Counted from the first letter of the stretch, positions 1 through 6,365 are shown. The stretch: DNA of 10,388 nt from Paludibacteraceae bacterium (GCA_017646225.1 JAGCMZ010000071.1:1-10388); one strand, 5' to 3'. The notes: a model not told the origin generated them from the sequence alone. Numbers and translations: made by a program.

Positions 1-1
1 A

Positions 2-376
2 ATTAAATCTAGCGCCCAAGCGGCTGCTATTTTCAAGCATATTTTAGTTTATATTAACCACGAAGAATTTTGGGTGCTGTTGCTAACTATAACCAATAAA
101 CCAATAACCAAATTTAGAGTTGGTTTGGGCGGGGTGCATCAAACCCCCGTAGATTGTAGAATGATTTTAAAACAAGCTGTAATTCATTTGGCTTCTGGCA
201 TTGTTTTGTGTCACAACCACCCTTCTGGATCTTGTTTTCCTAGCCAAGTTGATAAGATGTTAACCAGGAATATAGTGGAGTCGGCAAAATTGTTGGATGT
301 AAAAGTGCTAGATCATATTATTATAGCAGGAAATAATTATTATAGTTTTTCGGACGAAAACACATTAGATGTATGA
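2..376 (+). CDS. radC: RadC-family JAB/MPN metalloprotease-like protein (3' part; 5' end outside window)
   Basis: The reading frame is open from base 2, so the gene begins upstream of the window; a GTG at 74 is an internal valine codon, not the start. The 124 visible residues are the C-terminal JAB/MPN domain of RadC. The JAMM metal-binding signature HxHx10D is intact: HNHPSG is encoded from 212 and its Asp is at 251-253. Before it lies the family motif HEEFWVLLL, and after it the typical ending LLDVKVLDHIIIAG and YYSFSDE. Known of the family: RadC was once called a DNA repair protein, but that role is disputed and its biochemical activity is not settled. The helix-hairpin-helix N-terminal part cannot be assessed here. 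Its stop codon overlaps the next gene's start (ATGA), so the two are probably co-translated. Identity is secure; function is uncertain. Confidence 0.93.
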   Translation: MKSSAQAAAIFKHILVYINHEEFWVLLLTITNKPITKFRVGLGGVHQTPVDCRMILKQAVIHLASGIVLCHNHPSGSCFPSQVDKMLTRNIVESAKLLDVKVLDHIIIAGNNYYSFSDENTLDV

Positions 377-1692
377 TATATTTTTATACTGAAAAGTTGA
401 CTCCTCGTGTTCAGTATGTATGTACGCACGTGTTTAGCAACATGCTAGGCAAAAAAATAGAATGGGTAAACGCCTTGGAGGCTTTGCCCGATGCCAAGCA
501 ACACGTAGTGGTAGCCTATACTTCAGAGGCTTGCCCCAAAGGAGTGTCTCAAATTTGTCCCAATGGTTTGCTCTTTAAAAAAGGAATAAAGAAACAAACA
601 ATTGAGATGAGCGAGTGGAATGGTTTAAAAACTTTCTTTGCTGTGCAAGGCGGTAATATGCCGTTCGATATTTTCTCGGCCATTTTTTATTTGATATCTC
701 GTTACGAAGAATGGGTAGCATCGCCCGAAGAATTGGATTCTTTTGGCAGATTTAAAGCACAGTTTAGTTTGGCTTATCAACAAGGTTTCTTGCAAGAACC
801 TTTGGTAGATAAATGGGTGGCGATGTTCGAGGGAGAACTGAAAGCACACTTTGCTTGCTACGCCGAGAATGATCAACGTCGTTTCTTGTTCAGACCTATT
901 ATTGCCATCGATAGACTATTTAAGTACCAAAATAGATCCTTTGTTTATAATACACATCAGTTCTTTCGCAATTTGGTAAAGGGAAGGTGGAACGCCATAA
1001 AAACGCAGGCAAAGTCGATTTTTCGCATATCAGAAGATCCGTTTTGTAATTTTTCTTCGTTGTTGCAACTGCACAACCGAAATAACTTAACCCCTATTTT
1101 CTTTTTGCGAGTGGCGTACGATTCGTGGTTGGAACGCCCTATTTATGCCACTCATATAACGTATCGCAAGTTGCTGATGCATAATTATTTGTTCGAGTTA
1201 CACAGCGGTCAAAATGCAGCCATCAATGTTTCTAAGTTGATGTCAGAGCGTAAAAAGTTGTACAAGATTACCAAATCGCAGGTGACGATGAACTGTTTTT
1301 ATCGTTTGCGATTTAAGACATCCGTTTCGTATAGAAATCTGCTAAAAGCATCGTTTAAAGACGATTACAGCATGGCTTATCTAAGTGTGATTGGTTTTAG
1401 AGCCAGTACTTGTACGCCGTATCGTTATTACGATTTAGAAAAAGAAGATTACTATAAACTCACCATTCACCCCATTGCTTTTTGCGACGATGTGTTGCGT
1501 AGCCTAAAATGCACGCGCGAAGAAATTTATGCAGCTATGATGCAAATGGCTAACGAAGTGCGCCAGGTAAAAGGAGAGTTTGTCTGCATTTATCACAACG
1601 ATGTATTGTCGGATTCAGGAAGGTGGCATCGTTGGTATTCGCTGTACGAATCTGCTATCAGAGCTATTGCGAGTATGGAGGTAAAATCGTAA
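373..1692 (+). CDS. DUF7033 / polysaccharide-deacetylase-like protein, probably catalytically degenerate
   Basis: This 439-residue cytoplasmic-looking protein has no signal peptide or membrane segment. It matches, from memory, a Bacteroidota family with an N-terminal DUF7033 region (about 1-140, with the FDIFSAIFYLISRYEEW stretch) and a C-terminal NodB-like deacetylase fold (about 175-425). Family landmarks at the C-terminus are clear: DDYSMAY (330-336), GFRASTCTPYRYYDLEKE (341-358), IHP (365-367) and YHND (407-410). Positions that are usually metal-binding or catalytic look altered: the N-terminal DID motif reads AID (178-180), the HPS motif reads HSG (277-279), and the RQHF-like motif reads MNCF (306-309). 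It may therefore be a non-catalytic carbohydrate-binding relative, or a pseudogene still under way. The reading frame itself is intact. Family members often sit in surface-polysaccharide loci, but here the only partner is radC, overlapped by 4 bp. Confidence 0.75.
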   Translation: MIYFYTEKLTPRVQYVCTHVFSNMLGKKIEWVNALEALPDAKQHVVVAYTSEACPKGVSQICPNGLLFKKGIKKQTIEMSEWNGLKTFFAVQGGNMPFDIFSAIFYLISRYEEWVASPEELDSFGRFKAQFSLAYQQGFLQEPLVDKWVAMFEGELKAHFACYAENDQRRFLFRPIIAIDRLFKYQNRSFVYNTHQFFRNLVKGRWNAIKTQAKSIFRISEDPFCNFSSLLQLHNRNNLTPIFFLRVAYDSWLERPIYATHITYRKLLMHNYLFELHSGQNAAINVSKLMSERKKLYKITKSQVTMNCFYRLRFKTSVSYRNLLKASFKDDYSMAYLSVIGFRASTCTPYRYYDLEKEDYYKLTIHPIAFCDDVLRSLKCTREEIYAAMMQMANEVRQVKGEFVCIYHNDVLSDSGRWHRWYSLYESAIRAIASMEVKS

Positions 1693-1697
1693 ATTTG
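1667..1697 (+). promoter_or_regulatory. Bacteroidota-type promoter for tRNA-Arg
   Basis: A -33 box TTG (1667-1669) is followed after 20 bases by the -7 box TAAATTTG (1690-1697), matching the Bacteroidota consensus TTG-N19-20-TAnnTTTG. The -7 box overlaps the TAA stop of the preceding gene. Transcription would begin near 1703-1705, about 8-10 bases before the mature tRNA 5' end, which gives a very short leader. Confidence 0.6.
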
Positions 1698-1712
1698 CAT
1701 TCCTTTAAGCGA

Positions 1713-1784
1713 GGTCCTGTAGTTCAATGGATAGAATACGAGTTTCCTAAACTTTAGATCCGGGTTCGATTCCCGGCGGGACTA
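1713..1784 (+). tRNA. tRNA-Arg, anticodon CCT (reads AGG)
   Basis: The 72-nt sequence folds as a class I tRNA: acceptor 1713-1719/1777-1783, U8 A9 at 1720-1721, D stem 1722-1725/1734-1737 with a GG-containing loop, anticodon stem 1739-1743/1751-1755, loop TTCCTAA with anticodon CCT at 1746-1748, four-base variable loop 1756-1759, and a perfect five-pair T stem (1760-1764/1772-1776) around TTCGATT. The discriminator is A at 1784 and CCA is not encoded. Some pairs are weak: G1-U72 in the acceptor, G10-U25 in the D stem, G28-U42 and a C27 x U43 mismatch in the anticodon stem. It has its own promoter and a terminator hairpin directly downstream. Arg identity follows from the anticodon. Confidence 0.93.
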
Positions 1785-1793
1785 CAAACAAAA

Positions 1794-1820
1794 AGCATTC
1801 CTTGCGGAATGCTCTTTTTT
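1794..1820. terminator. Bidirectional intrinsic terminator between tRNA-Arg and aroB
   Basis: A perfect 8-bp stem (1794-1801 with 1806-1813, arm AGCATTCC) closes a four-base loop and is followed by six T on the plus strand (1815-1820), terminating the tRNA transcript. Read on the minus strand the loop is GCAA, a GNRA tetraloop, and the stem is followed by TTTTTG, so it can also end the aroB transcript. The arms extend well beyond this core, through A/T tracts, to 1779-1831. Confidence 0.85.
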
Positions 1821-1848
1821 GTTTGTAGTCCTATCCATTTTTTTATTA

Positions 1849-1864
1849 CGTGCCTTTCGGCACG
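1849..1864 (-). other. GAAA-tetraloop hairpin in the aroB 3' untranslated region
   Basis: CGTGCC (1849-1854) pairs with GGCACG (1859-1864). On the minus strand the loop reads GAAA, a very stable GNRA tetraloop, seven bases after the aroB stop codon. An A-rich rather than T-rich stretch follows on that strand, so it is not a terminator itself; it may stabilise the mRNA 3' end ahead of the true terminator. Confidence 0.5.
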
Positions 1865-1870
1865 GCGCTT

Positions 1871-2944
1871 TTACAACCCCACGCTGTCGCGGTAAAAATC
1901 TAGTGCTTGGTAAATCCATTCTTTCTCTACAATGCAGTTGGGAACAATATCGCCCACGTCTTTTAGTAGGGTAAAGTTCACCTCGCCTGCTGCAGCATTC
2001 TTTTTATCGTGCGCCATGTATTCGTACAAGGCAGGGTAGTCGTTGCAGGTAATTTCAAATACGCCGTAATTTTCTTTGATGAATCGAATGGTATCGAGCA
2101 TTACATCTTGTGGGAATCCTTGCACCTTGTGCGAAAGGAATAACTCGCCTATTAACCCCCAGGCTACGGCATAACCGTGTAAAATAGGTCTACCGGTGGC
2201 ATGCGAATAGCTTTCAAAGGCGTGCCCAATGGTGTGGCCCAGGTTAAGCGCCTTGCGAATGCCTTTTTCGGTAGGGTCTTGTGCTACAATATCGGCTTTT
2301 ATTTGTACCGATGTTTCAATAAGCGATGCCAATAGTGCATAATCGGGGCGGGTAGCGTCAAAACTGCTAAGTCGTGCCATTTCGTTGCGCGACGATAGCA
2401 AACCGTGTTTGAGCATTTCAGCGTATCCCGAAAGCAAGTTTTGAGTATCGAGCGATTTTAGAAAGTCGGAATGTATGATGACGTTTTGGGCGGGATTGAT
2501 AACGCCAATTTCGTTTTTCAATCCGTTAAAGTTGATGCCTGTTTTACCACCTACGGCAGCATCTACCATCGATAGCAAGGTGGTGGGGATGTTGATAAAG
2601 CGAATGCCACGCTTAAAGGTATTGGCCACAAAACCACCTAAATCGGTTACGACACCGCCACCTATGTTAATGAGCATTGAATGGCGGGTACCGCCGTTCT
2701 CGCCCATAAACTTCCAAATGTCCACCACAGTCTCAATGGTCTTGTGATCGTCGCCATTGGGCATGGTGTACACTTTTGCCTGCTGCAACGCTCTTTCGCT
2801 TTGCAATAAGGGCAAACAGTATTGCTGGGTTTGTGTATCGGTTAGTATAAACAATTGCTCCGACGAAATGCCCTGTAAAAGGGCATTTACATCGGAAGCC
2901 AAATTGTTAGAAAAAATAACCGAGTTATTATTTTCTAATGTCAC
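1871..2944 (-). CDS. aroB: 3-dehydroquinate synthase
   Basis: AroB converts DAHP to 3-dehydroquinate, the second step of the shikimate pathway, using NAD and a divalent metal. The 357-residue length is normal. Visible motifs are the NAD-binding [11 protein letters not shown] (95-105), [20 protein letters not shown] (119-138), and the metal ligands E176 in [10 protein letters not shown]237 in [11 protein letters not shown] and H256 in LHGYAVAWG. The start is a GTG at 2944-2942 inside the end of asd, giving a 17-bp overlap; no ATG lies between it and the conserved VIFSNNL, so GTG is the best supported start. The overlap implies translational coupling with asd. No separate promoter is evident. 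Transcription probably ends at the shared hairpin beyond the stop. All key residues are present, so an active enzyme is expected. Confidence 0.95.
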   Translation of the reverse strand: MTLENNNSVIFSNNLASDVNALLQGISSEQLFILTDTQTQQYCLPLLQSERALQQAKVYTMPNGDDHKTIETVVDIWKFMGENGGTRHSMLINIGGGVVTDLGGFVANTFKRGIRFINIPTTLLSMVDAAVGGKTGINFNGLKNEIGVINPAQNVIIHSDFLKSLDTQNLLSGYAEMLKHGLLSSRNEMARLSSFDATRPDYALLASLIETSVQIKADIVAQDPTEKGIRKALNLGHTIGHAFESYSHATGRPILHGYAVAWGLIGELFLSHKVQGFPQDVMLDTIRFIKENYGVFEITCNDYPALYEYMAHDKKNAAAGEVNFTLLKDVGDIVPNCIVEKEWIYQALDFYRDSVGL

Positions 2945-3941
2945 CTTCTTTAATTAAGTATTCTGCAATTTGTACAGCATTTAGCGCTGCACCTTTTTTA
3001 ATTTGGTCGCCTACGCACCAGAAAGTAAGACCGTTTGGATTAGCTAGGTCTTTGCGGATACGGCCAACAAAGATAGGATCCAAGCCCGATTTGAAAAGTG
3101 GCATAGGATATACTTTTTCAGCTGGATTGTCTTCTAGTACAACACCATCGGCAGCAGCAAATGCTTCTTTTGCTTCTTCGATGCTGATAGGACGTTCGGT
3201 TTCTACCCAAAGCGCTTCAGAGTGAGCACGAAGCGAAGGTACACGTACGCAAGTAGCACTTACTTCGATGTCAGAGTGCATAATTTTGCGGGTTTCGTTG
3301 TACATTTTCATTTCTTCTTTGGTATAACCGTTTTCGGTAAATACGTCAATTTGAGGAATCAAGTTGAATGCCAATTGGTAAGCAAATTTGTTTACAGTAA
3401 CTTCTTCGCCTGCCAATACTTGACGGTATTGCAACTCCAATTCTGCCATAGCAGCTGCACCAGCACCGCTCGCAGCTTGGTAGGTAGAAACGTGTACGCG
3501 TTTAATGTGCGATAGGTTTTCGATGGCTTTCAATGCTACTACCATTTGAATGGTGGTGCAGTTGGGGTTAGCGATAACACCGCGTGGACGATCTTTAGCA
3601 TCGGCAGCATTTACTTCGGGAACTACCAATGGAACGTCATTGTCCATACGGAAAGCGCTCGAGTTGTCAATCATTACCGCACCAAATTTGGTGATGTCTT
3701 TTTCAAATTCTTTCGAAATACCAGCACCAGCCGATGTAAAGGCAATGTCAATATCTTTAAAATCGTCGCCGTGTTTTAATTCTTTAACGGTATAGGTTTT
3801 GCCCTTAAACTCGTAGGTAGTACCTGCGCTACGTGCAGAACCAAATAAATACAAGTTGCTAATGGGGAAATTACGTTCCGCCAATACCCTTAAAAATTCT
3901 TGTCCAACGGCACCGCTGGCTCCAACAATGGCTACATTCAT
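2928..3941 (-). CDS. asd: aspartate-semialdehyde dehydrogenase
   Basis: Asd reduces beta-aspartyl phosphate to aspartate semialdehyde with NADPH, the branch point to lysine/diaminopimelate, threonine and methionine, so it is normally needed for peptidoglycan. The 337-residue protein has the N-terminal Rossmann motif GASGAVG (7-13), TSAGAG (69-74), [10 protein letters not shown] (91-100), the catalytic cysteine C128 in ANPNCTTIQ, the SGAGAAA segment (158-164), and RAHSE with substrate-binding R238 and catalytic H240. This is the common bacterial form with no insertions. It starts at an ATG at 3941 and is first of a two-gene operon whose second gene, aroB, begins inside its last codons. A candidate -7 box lies upstream at 4027-4020 on the minus strand. 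Confidence 0.96.
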   Translation of the reverse strand: MNVAIVGASGAVGQEFLRVLAERNFPISNLYLFGSARSAGTTYEFKGKTYTVKELKHGDDFKDIDIAFTSAGAGISKEFEKDITKFGAVMIDNSSAFRMDNDVPLVVPEVNAADAKDRPRGVIANPNCTTIQMVVALKAIENLSHIKRVHVSTYQAASGAGAAAMAELELQYRQVLAGEEVTVNKFAYQLAFNLIPQIDVFTENGYTKEEMKMYNETRKIMHSDIEVSATCVRVPSLRAHSEALWVETERPISIEEAKEAFAAADGVVLEDNPAEKVYPMPLFKSGLDPIFVGRIRKDLANPNGLTFWCVGDQIKKGAALNAVQIAEYLIKEGDIRK

Positions 3942-4057
3942 TTTTTTAGTGTTTTATTAAATGATTATTAATTTGATTTTCTTACCTTTGTCTTGTTGTC
4001 GATGTCAACAAATCGACTGCAAAAATACTATTTTAATTCGTTATCTAACACTTTTTT
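3942..4057. promoter_or_regulatory. Divergent promoter region between asd and the lamin-tail gene
   Basis: This AT-rich spacer holds a -7-like TACCTTTG on the plus strand (3983-3990) for the downstream gene, and TATTTTTG on the minus strand (4027-4020) for asd. Neither has a convincing TTG box at the usual 19-20 bases, so both calls are tentative. If correct, each leader would be about 60-70 nt and the two 5' ends would be complementary over roughly 15-20 bases. Between the two boxes lie overlapping inverted repeats: TTGTTG/CAACAA (3993-3998/4006-4011) and GTCGAT/ATCGAC (3998-4003/4012-4017). Confidence 0.4.
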
Positions 4058-5464
4058 ATGAAGAAAATGCTATTTCTTTGGCTATTGCTACAGCCATGTT
4101 TCCTACTTGCTTGGCAAGGTGATGTTGCTTGTTTTCAGTACAACAATGCTACTTTTACGCTCAATGCGCCCGCTGTGGCCGATACGGTGTATCTTTCAAC
4201 CTCTTCTCGGGCTGCAGTCAATGCGAATTGGCAAGCTACCGTTCAGTTGCAGTATGTGCCCAGCTCTTCCAACCTAGCCAGGGTGTATGTAATGGCCGAT
4301 ACTGCCTGCCTTACCGCTCCCTTGTGTGGTTATTTTGTGCAAATTGGTGGGGCTAACAAAACCATTGCTTTGTATCGCCAAGATGAAACAAAGAATCAGT
4401 TACTATTAGCTGCGCCCGATGCTATTTTGAGCCAGGCTCCAATAGACGTGCATATTAAAGTAACGCGCAATCAACAATTTGAGTGGCAGTTGCAGTATGC
4501 TTTAGATAAAGGTACTTGGTTGTCTACAACTACGATACTAGATGATACCTATACTCAAAGTAGGGCTTGGGGATTTAGCTGCAAGTTTACCAAAACCCGA
4601 AACACGGCTTTTGCTTTTTCTAATTTATCGGCCGTTGGCGATGCCTATCAAGCACCTGTTTTGCCGCCCATCGAGCAACTATACATTACCGAGGTGTTGT
4701 ACGATCCCTTTCCCGATGGGGTTGATTTTGTTGAGTTGTACAATGCTTCCGATACCATTATCAACCTAAATAGGTGCTTGTTGTCAACAGGCAAAAAAGA
4801 GGTACAACTGCCAGCCTATTCGTTGTACCCCGAGCAATACGTAGCCATTACATCGTCCGATAGTATTTTGCTAGAACAATATCCCGATGCTTGTTACGAA
4901 AATTTTCTGCAAGTGCCTACCTTGCCCAATTGGGTCAACGATTCGGGTTGGGTGTACCTTTTGAGCGATGCGGCGGTACTCGATTCCATGGTCTATTCCG
5001 ATAAGATGCATCACAGTCAACTATACGATGCCGAGGGATTCTCGTTAGAGCGCGTTCCAGTAGATGGGGTGGATTGGTTCTCGGCATCGTCCGATGTGAT
5101 GGCAACACCAGGGTGCAGTAACTCACAAAGTCAAATTTTGCCCGATGGTTCTACCGAATCAGGCATCGATAAGGCGTTTTGGCTGTCGGATAGTTGGTTT
5201 GCGCCTCAAGAACAATACCTAAGTATATACCACCGCGTAGAAGAAGGCACCATTGCCAATGCTTGGGTGTATAATTTACAAGGTGTTCCGGTTTATCGGT
5301 TGTATAACAATACTTTATTGGCGGCGGTTGGTAGCACTTATTGGGATGGACGCGACGATGCCGGCGAACCCTGCAGCGTAGGAATTTATATGGTTGTAAT
5401 AGAATACATTACCCTGTCAGGCAAGGTAAATGGCGTTAAAATTCCCGTGGCACTGGGAACTTGA
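4058..5464 (+). CDS. Secreted lamin-tail domain protein with FlgD-like C-terminal domain
   Basis: The 468-residue protein begins with a signal peptide (about 1-18: KK, a leucine-rich core, then LLA before WQ), so it is exported. Three regions follow. Residues about 20-195 resemble the beta-rich, LamG-like domain seen at the N-terminus of Bacteroidota lamin-tail proteins (SSSNLARVYVMAD, GYFVQIGG, IKVTRNQQFEW). Residues about 207-352 are a lamin-tail domain (LYITEVLYDPFPDG, DFVELYN, GFSLERV, SASSDVMATPG). Residues about 373-468 look like a FlgD-type Ig fold (VYNLQGVPVYRL, WDGRDDAGEPCSVGIYMVV), as found in type IX secretion cargo, although I cannot confirm a sorting signal. Lamin-tail proteins in this phylum are often surface-associated and of uncertain function. 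It is transcribed alone, divergently from asd, and I see no terminator after it. Confidence 0.8.
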   Translation: MKKMLFLWLLLQPCFLLAWQGDVACFQYNNATFTLNAPAVADTVYLSTSSRAAVNANWQATVQLQYVPSSSNLARVYVMADTACLTAPLCGYFVQIGGANKTIALYRQDETKNQLLLAAPDAILSQAPIDVHIKVTRNQQFEWQLQYALDKGTWLSTTTILDDTYTQSRAWGFSCKFTKTRNTAFAFSNLSAVGDAYQAPVLPPIEQLYITEVLYDPFPDGVDFVELYNASDTIINLNRCLLSTGKKEVQLPAYSLYPEQYVAITSSDSILLEQYPDACYENFLQVPTLPNWVNDSGWVYLLSDAAVLDSMVYSDKMHHSQLYDAEGFSLERVPVDGVDWFSASSDVMATPGCSNSQSQILPDGSTESGIDKAFWLSDSWFAPQEQYLSIYHRVEEGTIANAWVYNLQGVPVYRLYNNTLLAAVGSTYWDGRDDAGEPCSVGIYMVVIEYITLSGKVNGVKIPVALGT

Positions 5465-5519
5465 ATTTTATCCGAAAGGAGAATAATTGGCCCTAGTTGG
5501 TTAAATTTTATAAACGATG

Positions 5520-5550
5520 TTGTAGGATACGAAATTTAAAGTTATTTTTG
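5520..5550 (+). promoter_or_regulatory. Bacteroidota-type promoter for the CD225-DUF2752 pair
   Basis: TTG at 5520-5522 and TATTTTTG at 5543-5550 are separated by 20 bases, the spacing expected for the phylum's primary sigma factor. Transcription would begin near 5557, leaving a leader of about 26 bases before the ATG at 5583. The gap 5465-5582 contains no convincing coding sequence or terminator. Confidence 0.6.
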
Positions 5551-5565
5551 TTGTAGTATATGTCT

Positions 5566-5580
5566 AACTAAATTTTAGTT
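5566..5580. repeat. 7-bp inverted repeat just upstream of the CD225 start codon
   Basis: AACTAAA (5566-5572) and TTTAGTT (5574-5580) are perfect inverted copies around a single T and end two bases before the ATG. They sit in the short predicted 5' leader, where an operator or a translation-affecting element could act. AT-rich chance symmetry remains possible. Confidence 0.45.
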
Positions 5581-5582
5581 TT

Positions 5583-5906
5583 ATGGAAGAAAATCAAGAA
5601 ACTCAACCCATTCAAGACAATGAACAATCTTTGTTCGCATCTTGTCCTGACAATAATTTAGTGTGGGCAATTTTATGTACCACATTGTGTTGTCTTCCAT
5701 TGGGTGTTGTTGCCATTGTAAAGGCATGCTCTGTAGATAGATTGTGGTTGCAAGGTCGTTACGATGAGGCAAAAGCAGCGGCAAAATCGGCTAGAAATTT
5801 CTCTATTTGGGGTGTTGTTATTGCGGTCCTAGGAATCTTCTTTTATATAATGTTATTGCTAGTAGCAATGACATTTGGAGGTTCGGCTGCATTAATGAAT
5901 TTGTAA
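5583..5906 (+). CDS. CD225/dispanin (IFITM-like) family membrane protein
   Basis: This 107-residue protein has a polar N-terminus (1-24), a first hydrophobic segment (about 26-48) with the CD225 signature TTLCCLPLGVVAIVKA, a charged linker (LQGRYDEAKAAAKSARN, 57-72), and a second membrane segment (about 74-98, SIWGVVIAVLGIFF). The double cysteine C36-C37, the conserved G41 and the KSARNFSIW stretch match the family that in animals includes the antiviral IFITM proteins. Bacterial members are common in Bacteroidota and their function is not established. It has its own promoter and ends in tandem stops (TAATAA) four bases before the DUF2752 gene, so the two form an operon. The family call is firm; any role, including a link to membrane fusion or phage, would be guesswork. 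Confidence 0.85.
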   Translation: MEENQETQPIQDNEQSLFASCPDNNLVWAILCTTLCCLPLGVVAIVKACSVDRLWLQGRYDEAKAAAKSARNFSIWGVVIAVLGIFFYIMLLLVAMTFGGSAALMNL

Positions 5907-5910
5907 TAAG

Positions 5911-6291
5911 ATGCGCAGCACCCTTATTCGTGTACTAATACCGGTGGTTTTACTAGCTATCGGTATTTTTTATTACTACATTGTGCCCGAAAATTCTATT
6001 TGGGTGCCTAAGTGCCCATGGTGGGCGCTTACAGGAACGTATTGTCCTTCTTGTGGTATTCAACGTTTCTTTCATTTGTTGTTTACGGGGCATATTATCG
6101 ATGCTTTTTGTCTGAATCCTTTCTTGTTGTTGTCGCTACCGTATGCTCTTTTGGCGGTGCTGGGAAAGTGGTATAATATAAACGGCGTGTTCGATAAGCT
6201 CAATCGGTTTATTTACAGTCGAAAAGTGTTGATAGCTTATCTTGTTCTCTTTTTTGTATGGTGGGCGGTTAGGATTGTTTTTAATGTATAA
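5911..6291 (+). CDS. DUF2752 family membrane protein
   Basis: The 126-residue protein matches DUF2752: C35-P36, then TGTYCPSCGIQRFFHLLFTG (41-60) carrying the family's C-P-x-C-G-x-Q-R signature (C45, C48, G49, Q51, R52), and NPF (69-71). Hydrophobic segments at about 6-24, 68-88 and 105-125 predict three membrane passes with the cysteine motif in the loop after the first. Three cysteines, C35, C45 and C48, could bind a metal or form disulfides, but this is inference. No function is known for the family. It follows the CD225 gene by four bases; DUF2752 and CD225 or TM2-type small membrane proteins are recurrent neighbours in Bacteroidota. There is no clear terminator before the gpmI promoter, only an A-tract/T-tract palindrome. 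Confidence 0.85.
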   Translation: MRSTLIRVLIPVVLLAIGIFYYYIVPENSIWVPKCPWWALTGTYCPSCGIQRFFHLLFTGHIIDAFCLNPFLLLSLPYALLAVLGKWYNINGVFDKLNRFIYSRKVLIAYLVLFFVWWAVRIVFNV

Positions 6292-6310
6292 AAAAAACGG
6301 TCGTTTTTTT
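6291..6310. repeat. A-tract/T-tract palindrome overlapping the gpmI -33 box
   Basis: AAAAAAACG (6291-6299) and CGTTTTTTT (6302-6310) are perfect inverted arms around two central bases. The repeat begins on the last base of the DUF2752 stop codon, and its right arm runs into the gpmI -33 element at 6308-6311. The GC core is too short for a strong intrinsic terminator; DNA bending or protein binding is as likely. Confidence 0.5.
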
Positions 6311-6339
6311 GCCATTACTCTCGGTTTGCACTATCTTTG
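6308..6339 (+). promoter_or_regulatory. Bacteroidota-type promoter for gpmI
   Basis: TTTG (6308-6311), a 20-base spacer and TATCTTTG (6332-6339) fit the phylum consensus very well. The start would lie near 6346, giving a leader of about 20 bases to the ATG at 6366. An A/T tract directly upstream could raise activity, as suits a glycolytic gene. Confidence 0.75.
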
Positions 6340-6365
6340 TCAACTGAAACTATAACACTACAACT

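Noticed and set aside
74..376. A 100-codon gene starting at GTG 74
   Set aside because: The same frame is open to base 2 and encodes conserved RadC sequence upstream, so the GTG is internal and the gene is truncated by the window edge.
1..1784. A mobile element ending at tRNA-Arg, because RadC-like genes occur on elements and tRNAs are common integration sites
   Set aside because: No integrase, direct repeat of the tRNA end, or transfer gene is visible, and base composition does not change clearly at the tRNA.
2475..3795. Several plus-strand open frames of 66-97 codons inside aroB and asd
   Set aside because: All are antisense shadows of well-supported enzymes, with no recognisable domains and no promoter or start signal of their own.
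5474..5510. AAAGGAG at 5474-5480 as a ribosome binding site for a small gene
   Set aside because: No ATG or GTG start lies at suitable spacing, and the only candidate TTG frame stops after five codons; Bacteroidota seldom use such sites.
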